34,428 nt of DNA from the NCBI GenBank assembly GCA_031279555.1, contig JAITIK010000185.1:1-34428 (forward strand), read 5' to 3'. The notes under the pieces were generated by a model. The model did not search any database and was not told the DNA's origin. It saw nothing but the letters and a program-made list of their open reading frames with translations. Positions within the stretch are counted from its first letter, which is position 1; every line of letters begins with the position of its first letter. The stretch is from Treponema sp. (GTDB lineage: Bacteria > Spirochaetota > Spirochaetia > Treponematales > Breznakiellaceae). The position numbers were made by a program, and so were the translations under genes. Shown piece by piece: positions 1 through 7,140 of the stretch.

Positions 1-70
1 CAGCTACGCTGGGGCGCGCAGCGGAATGACCTAGCCACACGGAACCCCGATCCGCCAACGGCGGCGAAGC

Positions 71-107
71 GTATACAGTCCCGTCATGCGCAGTGCGCCC
101 TGTATAC
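71..107 (+). terminator. Inverted repeat, possible terminator of a gene left of the window
   Basis: GTATACAG (71-78) and CTGTATAC (100-107) are a perfect 8-bp inverted repeat around a 21-base loop. On the + strand it is followed by a T/A-rich stretch (105-130), which suits a terminator read rightwards from outside the window. It also lies just past the 3' end of the leftward pseudogene at 137-801. No gene is recognisable in 1-136. Confidence 0.3.
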
Positions 108-136
108 TATTTATTCTATTATTTTCTTATTCAATA

Positions 137-801
137 CTAAAACTGCCGGCAGGCACGAACGCTATATTGTCCAGTTGCATCTAAACATTTTTAGTCTCCA
201 GTAGAAAAATCTTCCGACCACCATGTGGTTACCCACCTACCATTATCGTTCTCATTAAACGATGATGACCAATATACTCCGCCTTTGAAACTCCCCAACC
301 CTTGCAAACACAGATTGCCATACATATAGTGCAGCTCATCCCTGCTGGGAAGAAAACAATCATCAAAACCATTAATTACTAGGGCATCACATGCTTGCGC
401 CGCCCAGCCGAAACCGCCGCCCTTGTCGCTTGCTTCCGCCATAATAATTTTTGTGTTTGGTTTTCCTTTTCCCACAGCACGTTCCATAAGGGTTCTGTAA
501 CTACCAATATATTCCGACACCGCCCTTAACCTACGGTCAATATCCGATGGCGCCGCATCAAGAAACGCCAGCCATCCGGGTTGTTTCCCTTATCGAAAAA
601 GATAATGCCACCTGCGGGTCCAGTGTCACCGATCTTGTAGTCTGATGTCGCTGTTTTTTGATGTGTTTGAACAAATAGCAGCAGATCATTAAAGGGAACA
701 CCAAGAACATCCGCCGCTTGTCTGATTTTTTCATCAGTTGTTTGAGCGAATAAGCCATTCCACATAATTGCGAAAAAAAACAAAAGAAAAGTCTTTTTCA
801 T
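137..801 (-). pseudogene. Broken exported DUF1566 (Lcl C-terminal-like) protein
   Basis: The N-terminal part (801 to about 559) starts with a signal peptide (MKKTFLLFFFAIMWNGLFAQ) and continues into the typical GDTGPAGGIIFFDKG and DGWRFL motifs of DUF1566-type proteins. At about 558-560 the reading frame shifts: restoring one base gives DAAPSDIDRR and joins the second frame, which carries FLPSRDEL and GVYWSSS, the core of the domain. That frame then meets a TAA at 191-193. Directly beyond it, in frame, lies KCLDATGQYSVRACRQF and a stop at 137, matching the expected C-terminal VRAxRxF strand of the family. The gene therefore carries two independent lesions, one frameshift and one nonsense codon. 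It still has a good ribosome binding site (GGAGG near 812-816) and promoter. The family is common in treponeme and other host-associated genomes as cell-surface proteins. The function is unknown. Confidence 0.8.
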
Positions 802-827
802 AAGATTATCCCTCCAATAATTCCTAT

Positions 828-856
828 GATATATAATTTCTATTGATTTTTGTCAA
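828..856 (-). promoter_or_regulatory. Sigma-70 promoter of the DUF1566 pseudogene
   Basis: Reading the minus strand, TTGACA (856-851) is followed after exactly 17 bases by TATATC (833-828), with a GGAGG ribosome binding site and an ATG (801) downstream. The -35 element is a perfect consensus. Confidence 0.65.
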
Positions 857-1260
857 TCCTTTTTTAATTATTTTACAAAATATTTAGGGGCGCATTGCAT
901 ATAACTGCGCTCTATACGAAACCCGGAGCGCTCCAGGAATGTCAGGCGAAATCCAAACGCCAAACATTGTCTGGGCCGTTTATTTTATTAAAATGAATAT
1001 CCTATTTTAAGCTTTATTTGAGGAAGCTAGCCGGAAAATCCTCCGCTGTCGCCAAATGGTATGAAATGATTATAGGCCACGCTTGGAATAAAAATCCAAA
1101 GGTCAGCAGTCCGACATTCGCTCCGCCGGCAACCGTATCTTTCGCCCTCCCCTTTTACGCCAAAACCGAACCGGCGGCAAGCGCCGCATCTTTTCCATCC
1201 TGTTTCTTATCTATGTTCTTAAAAAAATCGTATGGAAAACGGAACGCGCCGTCCTCCGCA
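857..1260. other. Intergenic stretch without a recognisable gene
   Basis: This stretch lies between the divergent DUF1566 pseudogene and glycogen phosphorylase. The phosphorylase reading frame happens to stay open leftwards to a TTG at 1018, but the translated 93 residues match nothing in the family. A minus-strand frame (1337 to 1014) reads as hydrophobic peptide interrupted by one TAA at 1155 and may be a gene scrap. I cannot support any gene here. Confidence 0.4.
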
Positions 1261-1289
1261 TTGACAAATTTCAAATACAAGCATAAACT
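1261..1289 (+). promoter_or_regulatory. Promoter of glgP placing +1 at the start codon
   Basis: TTGACA (1261-1266), 17-base spacer, TAAACT (1284-1289), then seven bases to the ATG at 1297. No Shine-Dalgarno sequence precedes that ATG. A transcript from this promoter would begin at or within one or two bases of the start codon, so the mRNA would be leaderless. This also argues for the 1297 start. Confidence 0.55.
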
Positions 1290-1296
1290 ATATGGC

Positions 1297-3834
1297 ATGA
1301 ATATTTCTACATATACAGTAAAACCGAAACTTCCCAATGCCCTAAAACCATTGGAAGAAATAGCCCGAAATCTTTGGCTATCATGGAATTTTGACGCGGT
1401 ACAGCTCTTTATCCGTTTGGATTACGATGTCTGGCTCCAATCCCAGCAGAATCCGGTGCGGACATTAGGCATGGTTAGTCAAGAACAGCTTGCCAAAATG
1501 GCGTCGGATGATTCTTATCTCGCCGCTTTGAATCATGTGTACAGCCGTTTCCTTAAATACAAAAAAGGCGACACCTGGTACAAAGGCCCTAAAAAAGATG
1601 TTGTGGCGTATTTTTCTATGGAATACGGCATGGACGTGAGCCTTCCCATTTATTCAGGAGGTCTCGGCATCCTTTCAGGCGATCACATGAAGACATCTTC
1701 GGACTTAGGGTTGCCGTTGGTAGGCGTGGGGCTTCTCTACCGGCAAGGCTATTTCGTGCAGAAGCTCAACGCCGACGGCTTCCAGCAGGAATCCTACCCG
1801 GAAAACGACTGGTACAACATGCCGGTTGAGAAAAAAGTTGACAAAAAGGGGGAGCCTGTCAAGATATGCGTTGATCTTGCCGGACGGAACACCGTCGCCC
1901 AGATTTGGGAGGTCAAAGTCGGGCGTTCCTCACTCTTCCTCCTTGACACCAACATTGATGAAAACGCCCCGGATCTCCGCGACATCACCGCGGCGCTCTA
2001 TGGCGGCGACAAGGAAACCCGCATCCAGCAGGAAATCCTGCTCGGCATAGGCGGCGTCAGGGCGTTGCGGGCGCTCGGAATCAATCCGGCGGTAACGCAC
2101 ATGAACGAAGGACACTCCGCGTTCCTCGGTCTTGAACGTATGCGCGAGAGCATAGCGGAAAAAGGATTCAGCTTTGACGAAGCCCTCGAAGCCGTTTGGC
2201 CCACTAATATTTTCACCACCCATACGCCGGTGCCGGCGGGAAACGAACGCTTTGACATTGGGCTTATGGAAAAATATTTCAAGAATTGGACGCACATTCT
2301 TGGCGTTTCATGGAAAGACTTCCTCGCGCTTGGACGCATCAACCCCGATGACGACAACGAGACGTACTGTTTGACGGCGCTTGCGCTGAAGCTCGCCGCA
2401 TACGCGAACGGCGTTGCGAGACTGCATGGCGTTGTGTCCCGCGCCATGTGGAAAGATCTGTGGCCCCAGCTTCCGCTTGATGAGATTCCCATTCACCACG
2501 TCACCAATGGCGTACATCCCCGTACATGGCTTTCCAATGACATGAAAGATCTGCTTGACCGGTACTTTGGCCCCCGTTTTGAGGATGTGCCGAGCGATCT
2601 TTCAATATGGAACACAATAGATCATATTTCCGATGAAGAACTGTGGCGGACGCACGACCGCCGCAGGGAGCGGCTTGTGGCTTTTGTACGCAACAGGATA
2701 AAGTTGCGCATGGCCCACACCGGCGAAAGCGAGCGCCGCATCCAACAGGCGGAAGACGCGCTCTCCCCGTATGCGCTCACCCTGTGTTTCGCCCGCCGTT
2801 TTGCGACCTACAAACGCGGCAACCTGTTGCTGCGAGATCCGGAGCGCCTGTTGCGGCTTGTTAAAGACAACGCCAGACCCATCCAACTCATTTTTGCGGG
2901 AAAAGCCCATCCCCATGACCTGCCCGGCAAGGATCTCATCCGTGACATCATACACTTTGCGGAAAAATACGATGTTACGAGCCGCATCGTGTTCATAGAG
3001 AACTATGACATGACGGTAGCCAAGTACCTCACGTCAGGCGGAGACGTATGGCTCAACACGCCGCGCCGCCCCCTCGAAGCGTCCGGCACGAGCGGCATGA
3101 AAGCGGCCATAAACGGCGTACTCAACTGCTCCATCAAAGACGGCTGGTGGGACGAAGCCTACACTCCGGAAGCCGGCTGGGCTATAGGACAAGGGGAAGA
3201 ATACGCCGACACGCTCTTGCAGGATGATATTGAAAGCAAAGCCTTGTACGATCTGTTGGAACGGGACATCGTTCCCCTATTCTACCAGCGCGGACGGGAC
3301 GGACTGCCCCGGGAGTGGATCAAAAAAATGAAGGCGAGCATGAAAGAAATCGGACAATCCATGTCCTGCCACCGCATGCTCATGGGTTATTCAAACAACT
3401 TCTACTTTCCGGCGTTAAAGAATTATAAGGACATGGTGAGAGACAACTTCGCCGACATAAAATCGCTCGCCACGTATCTTGTAAAACTCAGACAAAACTG
3501 GCGGCGGCTTGGCATCTCCCGCATTGAGTCTAACGCAAGACCGGTGATGCAACGCGGGGATTCCCTGACGGTAACCGCGTTTATCGAGTTGGGCGGGCTT
3601 ATACCGGACGAGATTCAGGTGGAGTTGTACCACGGCGCAATGTCAAGCGGCGGTTTTATTGTAAACGCCAGACGTTCGCCCATGAGAGCGATAGGGCATG
3701 ACGGATCGATTTTTGAATATCAGGTGAAGATTGAATGCGCCAATACGGGTATGCAGGGACACACCGTACGTCTCCTGCCAAAGCATAACGCTTTGATTCA
3801 TCCGTATCGTACGGGTCTTATTAAATGGGCGTAA
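1297..3834 (+). CDS. glgP: Alpha-glucan (glycogen) phosphorylase, GT35 with DUF3417 N-terminus
   Basis: Cytoplasmic enzyme that releases glucose-1-phosphate from alpha-1,4-glucan ends by phosphorolysis; it mobilises glycogen or maltodextrin. The 845-residue protein starts with the DUF3417 domain (about residues 1-115, with PLEEIARNLWLSWN) that marks the bacterial/archaeal short-type phosphorylases. The catalytic GT35 domain follows, with FSMEYG, YSGGLGILSGDH and HMNEGHSAF. The PLP-binding motif EASGTSGMKAAINGV is intact; the PLP lysine is about residue 602. Length fits the family. The frame is open 93 codons upstream to a TTG at 1018, but family alignment and the promoter at 1261-1289 favour ATG 1297. 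The ABC half-transporter starts one base after the stop, so the two are probably co-transcribed. No other glycogen gene is in the window. Confidence 0.95.
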   Translation: MNISTYTVKPKLPNALKPLEEIARNLWLSWNFDAVQLFIRLDYDVWLQSQQNPVRTLGMVSQEQLAKMASDDSYLAALNHVYSRFLKYKKGDTWYKGPKKDVVAYFSMEYGMDVSLPIYSGGLGILSGDHMKTSSDLGLPLVGVGLLYRQGYFVQKLNADGFQQESYPENDWYNMPVEKKVDKKGEPVKICVDLAGRNTVAQIWEVKVGRSSLFLLDTNIDENAPDLRDITAALYGGDKETRIQQEILLGIGGVRALRALGINPAVTHMNEGHSAFLGLERMRESIAEKGFSFDEALEAVWPTNIFTTHTPVPAGNERFDIGLMEKYFKNWTHILGVSWKDFLALGRINPDDDNETYCLTALALKLAAYANGVARLHGVVSRAMWKDLWPQLPLDEIPIHHVTNGVHPRTWLSNDMKDLLDRYFGPRFEDVPSDLSIWNTIDHISDEELWRTHDRRRERLVAFVRNRIKLRMAHTGESERRIQQAEDALSPYALTLCFARRFATYKRGNLLLRDPERLLRLVKDNARPIQLIFAGKAHPHDLPGKDLIRDIIHFAEKYDVTSRIVFIENYDMTVAKYLTSGGDVWLNTPRRPLEASGTSGMKAAINGVLNCSIKDGWWDEAYTPEAGWAIGQGEEYADTLLQDDIESKALYDLLERDIVPLFYQRGRDGLPREWIKKMKASMKEIGQSMSCHRMLMGYSNNFYFPALKNYKDMVRDNFADIKSLATYLVKLRQNWRRLGISRIESNARPVMQRGDSLTVTAFIELGGLIPDEIQVELYHGAMSSGGFIVNARRSPMRAIGHDGSIFEYQVKIECANTGMQGHTVRLLPKHNALIHPYRTGLIKWA

Positions 3835-3835
3835 C

Positions 3836-5578
3836 TTGTCTCCTACGAAGTGGCTTTTACATTACATGGGGAAAAAGCGGCTGAACCTCCTTGCGGGGTT
3901 GGTCTTGTCCGCTGTTTCCTCAGCGACGATCATCATCAATCCTATGCTCTCGCAGCGTCTGATTGATGATGTGGTGCTTCCCCAAAATACGGAGCCGTTG
4001 CTCCGTATTTTGGGGATTATGTTGATTGTACAGGTTCTACGCTTGAGCCTGCGCTATCTCATGATTGTCATATTGGAATTGAACAGCACAGATATGATGA
4101 CAAACATAAGACAGCGCATGTACGACATTATACAGGATCAGGACTACAAATTTCTCGATCAGTTTCGTACCGGCAACTTGATGACCCGTATGACAAGCGA
4201 TCTTGAGATGGCGCGTCACTCTCTTGCGTGGGTTTCTTCTCAGGTGGTGGACTCGATCTCTTTGTTCGGGTCGGCGCTTGTTTTCCTGTTGTTTGTCAAC
4301 TGGAAACTCGCGCTGTGCCTTGCGGTGACAACGCCCGTCATTTTATTTATAAGCTGCCGTTTTATCAGGCGGTTTCGTCCCCGCACCATGCTTCTGCGTA
4401 AAAAGCTCACCGAGTTGAGCGCCAAGGTGATGGAAAATATCGGAGGCAACCGCGTTGTCAAAGCGTTCGCCCGCGAGGAGTACGAGAAAGAGCGGTTTGA
4501 GCGTCATAACGCCGATTACCGCGACACGAGTTACGACAACGCCGTCATATCCGCGAAGTACCAGCCCTTGCTGGATATGTTGAGCCAACTGCTGCCGGTC
4601 ATCACCCTTATCGCGGGCGGTCTCTTCCTCATTGACGGCAGCATGACGCCTGGGCAGTATTTGGCGTTCTCCTCGCTGACTTGGGCTTTATCAAACCCCC
4701 TGCGTATGCTCGGCATGCTTCTTGCCGATTTGCAGCGCTTTCATGCCGCCGCGGCCATGATCATTGAGGTGTTCGAATCAAAGAGCGGCATTGTGGACAA
4801 GCCCGGCGCCATTAAGCTCATCCGTCCGTGCGGACGCATTGAGTTCAAACAAGTGTGTTTTTCCATTGACGGAAACCCGATTCTTGAAGACATTTCTTTT
4901 AAGGCTGAACCGGGTCAAACCATAGGCGTCCTGGGCGGCACGGGCGCGGGCAAAACTTCGCTCATCAATATGTTGCTGCGCTTTTATGAACCGACAAGCG
5001 GCGTAGTGTCGCTTGACGGAGTGAGCGTCGACAAGTACACGCTTTCCTCTCTGCGCAGGCGCGTGGGGCTTGCCATGCAGGATGTGTTTCTTTTCTCCGA
5101 TTCGGTTGAAGGCAACATTTCCTATGGAAGACCCGATCTTGATCACGATTCTATACGCACACGGGCTGTCCAGGCGGATGCCGATGGTTTCATCAGCGCG
5201 ATGGAAGACGGCTACAACACCCTTGTGGGAGAGCGCGGCGTGGGGCTGTCCGGCGGACAAAAACAACGCATCTCCCTTGCCCGCGCTCTTGCGGTGAAAC
5301 CGGCGGTTCTCATTCTCGATGACACCACGTCGGCGGTTGACAGTGAAACCGAGCGGTACATTCAGGAGCAACTTCGCCGCCTTGACTTTCCCTGCACCAA
5401 AATCATCATCGCCCAGCGCATCAGCAGCTTTCGGGGCGCGGACCTTATTCTCGTCATGGACAAGGGGCGCATCATTGAGCGCGGAACGCATGAAGAGTTG
5501 CTTGCGAACAAGGGCTTCTACCACTATATCTGGACGTTGCAATATGGCGTAGACGGCTCCGCTGGCGGCTTGGAATAG
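3836..5578 (+). CDS. ABC exporter half, degenerate-site subunit of a heterodimer
   Basis: Fused membrane and ATPase protein of the multidrug/lipid exporter type (MsbA/LmrC-like), 580 residues: six-helix transmembrane domain (about 1-310), then the nucleotide-binding domain. Walker A GGTGAGKT lies at about 367-374 and the signature LSGGQ at 471. Walker B reads LILDD, so the catalytic glutamate is replaced by Asp (about 496). The H-loop reads AQRIS, with Gln (about 527) in place of the switch His. These two replacements together are the mark of the degenerate-site subunit in heterodimeric exporters such as TM287/288 or LmrCD. The partner with complementary changes is encoded at 9011-10822. Start: TTG 3836 is one base after the glgP stop and would be translated by coupling; ATG 3866 is the alternative. 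Substrate cannot be told from sequence. Confidence 0.9.
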   Translation: MSPTKWLLHYMGKKRLNLLAGLVLSAVSSATIIINPMLSQRLIDDVVLPQNTEPLLRILGIMLIVQVLRLSLRYLMIVILELNSTDMMTNIRQRMYDIIQDQDYKFLDQFRTGNLMTRMTSDLEMARHSLAWVSSQVVDSISLFGSALVFLLFVNWKLALCLAVTTPVILFISCRFIRRFRPRTMLLRKKLTELSAKVMENIGGNRVVKAFAREEYEKERFERHNADYRDTSYDNAVISAKYQPLLDMLSQLLPVITLIAGGLFLIDGSMTPGQYLAFSSLTWALSNPLRMLGMLLADLQRFHAAAAMIIEVFESKSGIVDKPGAIKLIRPCGRIEFKQVCFSIDGNPILEDISFKAEPGQTIGVLGGTGAGKTSLINMLLRFYEPTSGVVSLDGVSVDKYTLSSLRRRVGLAMQDVFLFSDSVEGNISYGRPDLDHDSIRTRAVQADADGFISAMEDGYNTLVGERGVGLSGGQKQRISLARALAVKPAVLILDDTTSAVDSETERYIQEQLRRLDFPCTKIIIAQRISSFRGADLILVMDKGRIIERGTHEELLANKGFYHYIWTLQYGVDGSAGGLE

Positions 5579-5594
5579 CCACGGCTATTCCAAG
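5569..5594 (+). terminator. Perfect hairpin over the stop codon of the first ABC gene
   Basis: CTTGGAATAGC (5569-5579) pairs perfectly with GCTATTCCAAG (5584-5594) around a four-base loop; the TAG stop lies in the left arm. There is no T-run after it, so this is either a factor-assisted terminator or an mRNA 3'-end stabiliser. Confidence 0.45.
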
Positions 5595-5646
5595 TTCAGG
5601 GGGCAAGATATTCTTTCTATGATTAAACAACGCTATTTATTCTATA

Positions 5647-5756
5647 AATGAATCTCCCCGCCCTTGAAGGGCGGGTGTCTTGTACGTGGCGCTTTATGTA
5701 CGAGGTTCGGCGAACCTTCGGTTCGACTGTACGGAAATTATGCGCCTGTGAGTCCC
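5647..5756 (-). mobile_element. IS200/IS605-like 3' end relic (copy 1)
   Basis: On the minus strand a reading frame ends in QAHNF..VEPKVRRTS, followed by a hairpin of CCCGCCC (5658-5664) and GGGCGGG (5670-5676) in + coordinates. The same peptide and hairpin arrangement occurs at 24211-24334 in the opposite orientation (VEPNVRRIS). A short C-terminal transposon-protein tail followed by a GC-rich end hairpin resembles the right end of IS200/IS605 (TnpB-type) elements. No transposase body remains. The family assignment is by resemblance; the homology of the two copies is read directly from the sequence. Confidence 0.45.
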
Positions 5757-5793
5757 GCCGCCATTTTTTGTTGATGGATTTTTTATTAAGCGC

Positions 5794-5820
5794 GCTTGGA
5801 TCACCCATCTTGATCCAAGC
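5794..5820. repeat. Perfect 10-bp inverted repeat at the left edge of the array
   Basis: GCTTGGATCA (5794-5803) and TGATCCAAGC (5811-5820) are exact inverted copies around seven bases. The right arm is part of array unit 1, so the array begins with one extra, better-conserved palindrome. Confidence 0.7.
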
Positions 5821-6587
5821 GGGTGAACCGCCTTGATCCAGGCGGATCAAACGCCTTGATCCATTCGGATCAAACACCATGATCCAAGCGGGTGAACAGC
5901 CTATATCCAGACGGATCAAACGCCTTGATCCAGGCGGGTGAACAGCCTTGATCCATGCGGGTGAACAGCCTTGATCCAGGCGGATCAAACACCTTGATCC
6001 ATGCGGGTGAACAGCCTTGATCCATGCGGATCAAACACCTTGATCCAAGCGGATCAAACACCTTGATCCAAGCGGGTGAATAGCCTTAATCCAGACCGAT
6101 CAAACATCTTGCTCCACTCGGATCAACATCTTGCTCCAGACGGATCAACATCTTGCTCCAGACGGATCAAACGCCTTGATCCAAGCGGGTGAACCGCCTT
6201 GATCCAAGCGGATCAAACATCTTGCTCCAGACGGATCAAACGCCTTGATCCAGGCGGATCAAACACCTTGATCCAGGCGGATCAAACGCCTTGATCCAAG
6301 CGGGTGAACCGCCTAGATCCAGACGGTTCAAACATCTTGCTCCAAGCGGATCAAACACCTTGATCCGAGCGGGTGAACAGCCTTGATCCAGGCGGATCAA
6401 ACGCCTTGATCCATGCGGGTGAATCGCCTTGATCCAGACCGATCAAACATCTTGCTCCACTCGGATCAACATCTTGATCCAAGCGGGTGAACCGCCTTGA
6501 TCCAAGCGGATCAAACACCTTGATCCAAGCGGGTGAACCGCCTTGATCCAGACGGATCAAACGCCTTGATCCAGGCGGATCAAACGC
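5809..6587. repeat. 34-copy tandem array of 23-bp palindromic, GATC-rich units
   Basis: Counting by eye gives 34 head-to-tail units with no spacers: 31 of 23 bp and three of 22 bp (units 14, 15 and 29, starting at 6108, 6130 and 6451). Each unit is CTTGATCC, a four-base ANNC loop, and an 11-base right half. The right half comes in two classes: GGATCAA with an ACRC linker (class A), which pairs perfectly with TTGATCC, and GGGTGAA with a CMGC linker (class B), which pairs with one mismatch and one wobble. Class B is at units 1, 4, 6, 7, 9, 12, 17, 22, 25, 27, 30 and 32. A subset has TTGCTCC for TTGATCC, nearly always after a unit ending in CAT. Units 13-14 and 28-29 are almost identical pairs, so blocks of units were duplicated. 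About 47 GATC sites lie in 779 bp, 11 or 12 bp apart where both halves keep one. Function unknown; it lies between two halves of an ABC exporter. Confidence 0.95.
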
Positions 6588-6646
6588 CTTGCGCTTATTG
6601 ACCGGCTCGCCCCATTCCCGCTTTCTAACAAGCGCAGTCTACTAGA

Positions 6647-6671
6647 TATAATGCGCCGCGTAGATTATAAT
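6647..6671 (+). promoter_or_regulatory. Possible promoter -10 boxes ahead of the small protein and CLC gene
   Basis: TATAAT occurs at 6647-6652 and again at 6666-6671, between the end of the array and the ribosome binding site at 6703-6708. No good -35 box stands at the right distance from either, so this is only a candidate. Confidence 0.25.
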
Positions 6672-6714
6672 AAGATATTGAAATACGTACGTAATGAAAG
6701 AAAAGGAGCGACCC

Positions 6715-7137
6715 ATGACAAAAAAAATGAAAAGAACGGGCGCCGCGCCGCGCATGACGTTATGGATCGGGGCGGCTCTTTGCCGACAGAGCGCGAGGTT
6801 TCCCGATTTTCCCGCCGGCGGGTTCGGATGTGGAAAAGCCATGACGCTGGCTGATATGGCGTTGATGAAGCTGAACAAACTCACCTCCATGCGGTTCGCC
6901 AACGCGCTGGATGGGAAGGCTATAGCGGAGGCGCGGGTGGAAATACCCGGCGCCGGCGGCTTTGTTACGGCGATCAACAACCGGCATTCCATTTCAGCCG
7001 GATTGGACGGAGTGTTCCGGTTCGCGCTGGATTGGGGGAAAAGCCCGCCGGCTTCTTTACGCCGCGTTCACCGCGAAACGAAGAAAATGCCGGAAGAAAC
7101 CTCGCAACCGCCGGCGAATGTGACGGAGATCGCATAA
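6715..7137 (+). CDS. Small protein of unknown function, coupled to the CLC gene
   Basis: This 140-residue protein is not recognised. The ATG at 6715 has a good ribosome binding site (AAGGAG, 6703-6708, six bases away); an in-frame ATG at 6694 lacks one. The N-terminus is basic (MTKKMKRTG) with a short hydrophobic stretch (LWIGAAL) but no convincing signal peptide or lipobox. The middle part (GKAIAEARVEIPGAGGFVT, then SAGLDGVFRF) loosely resembles the beta-sandwich of carboxypeptidase-regulatory-like domains, where a GxxxxxARVEI strand is followed by a DGxFxF strand. That is a weak resemblance only. The stop is three bases before the CLC start, so the two genes are likely one transcript. It could be a regulatory or envelope partner of the antiporter, or a truncated remnant. 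Confidence 0.55.
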   Translation: MTKKMKRTGAAPRMTLWIGAALCRQSARFPDFPAGGFGCGKAMTLADMALMKLNKLTSMRFANALDGKAIAEARVEIPGAGGFVTAINNRHSISAGLDGVFRFALDWGKSPPASLRRVHRETKKMPEETSQPPANVTEIA

Positions 7138-7140
7138 CGT

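Noticed and set aside
1018-1296. 93-residue N-terminal extension of glycogen phosphorylase from TTG 1018
   Set aside because: The extension has no family match and no ribosome binding site, and a promoter with perfect TTGACA lies inside it just before ATG 1297.
1014-1337. Minus-strand hydrophobic frame with one internal TAA, possible membrane-protein remnant
   Set aside because: No family motif, no start signal, and it is antisense to the glgP promoter region; too weak to call.
1930-2998. Several long open frames antisense or out of frame within glgP, and similar ones inside the ABC, fliD and Maf-like genes
   Set aside because: They are shadows of strongly supported genes and carry no motifs or ribosome binding sites.
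5700-5740. tRNA T-arm-like GGTTCGACT
   Set aside because: No acceptor stem, anticodon arm or CCA end can be built around it; it is part of the transposon-tail relic.
5809-6587. CRISPR array
   Set aside because: Units are contiguous with no spacers, differ from each other, and no cas genes are present in the window.
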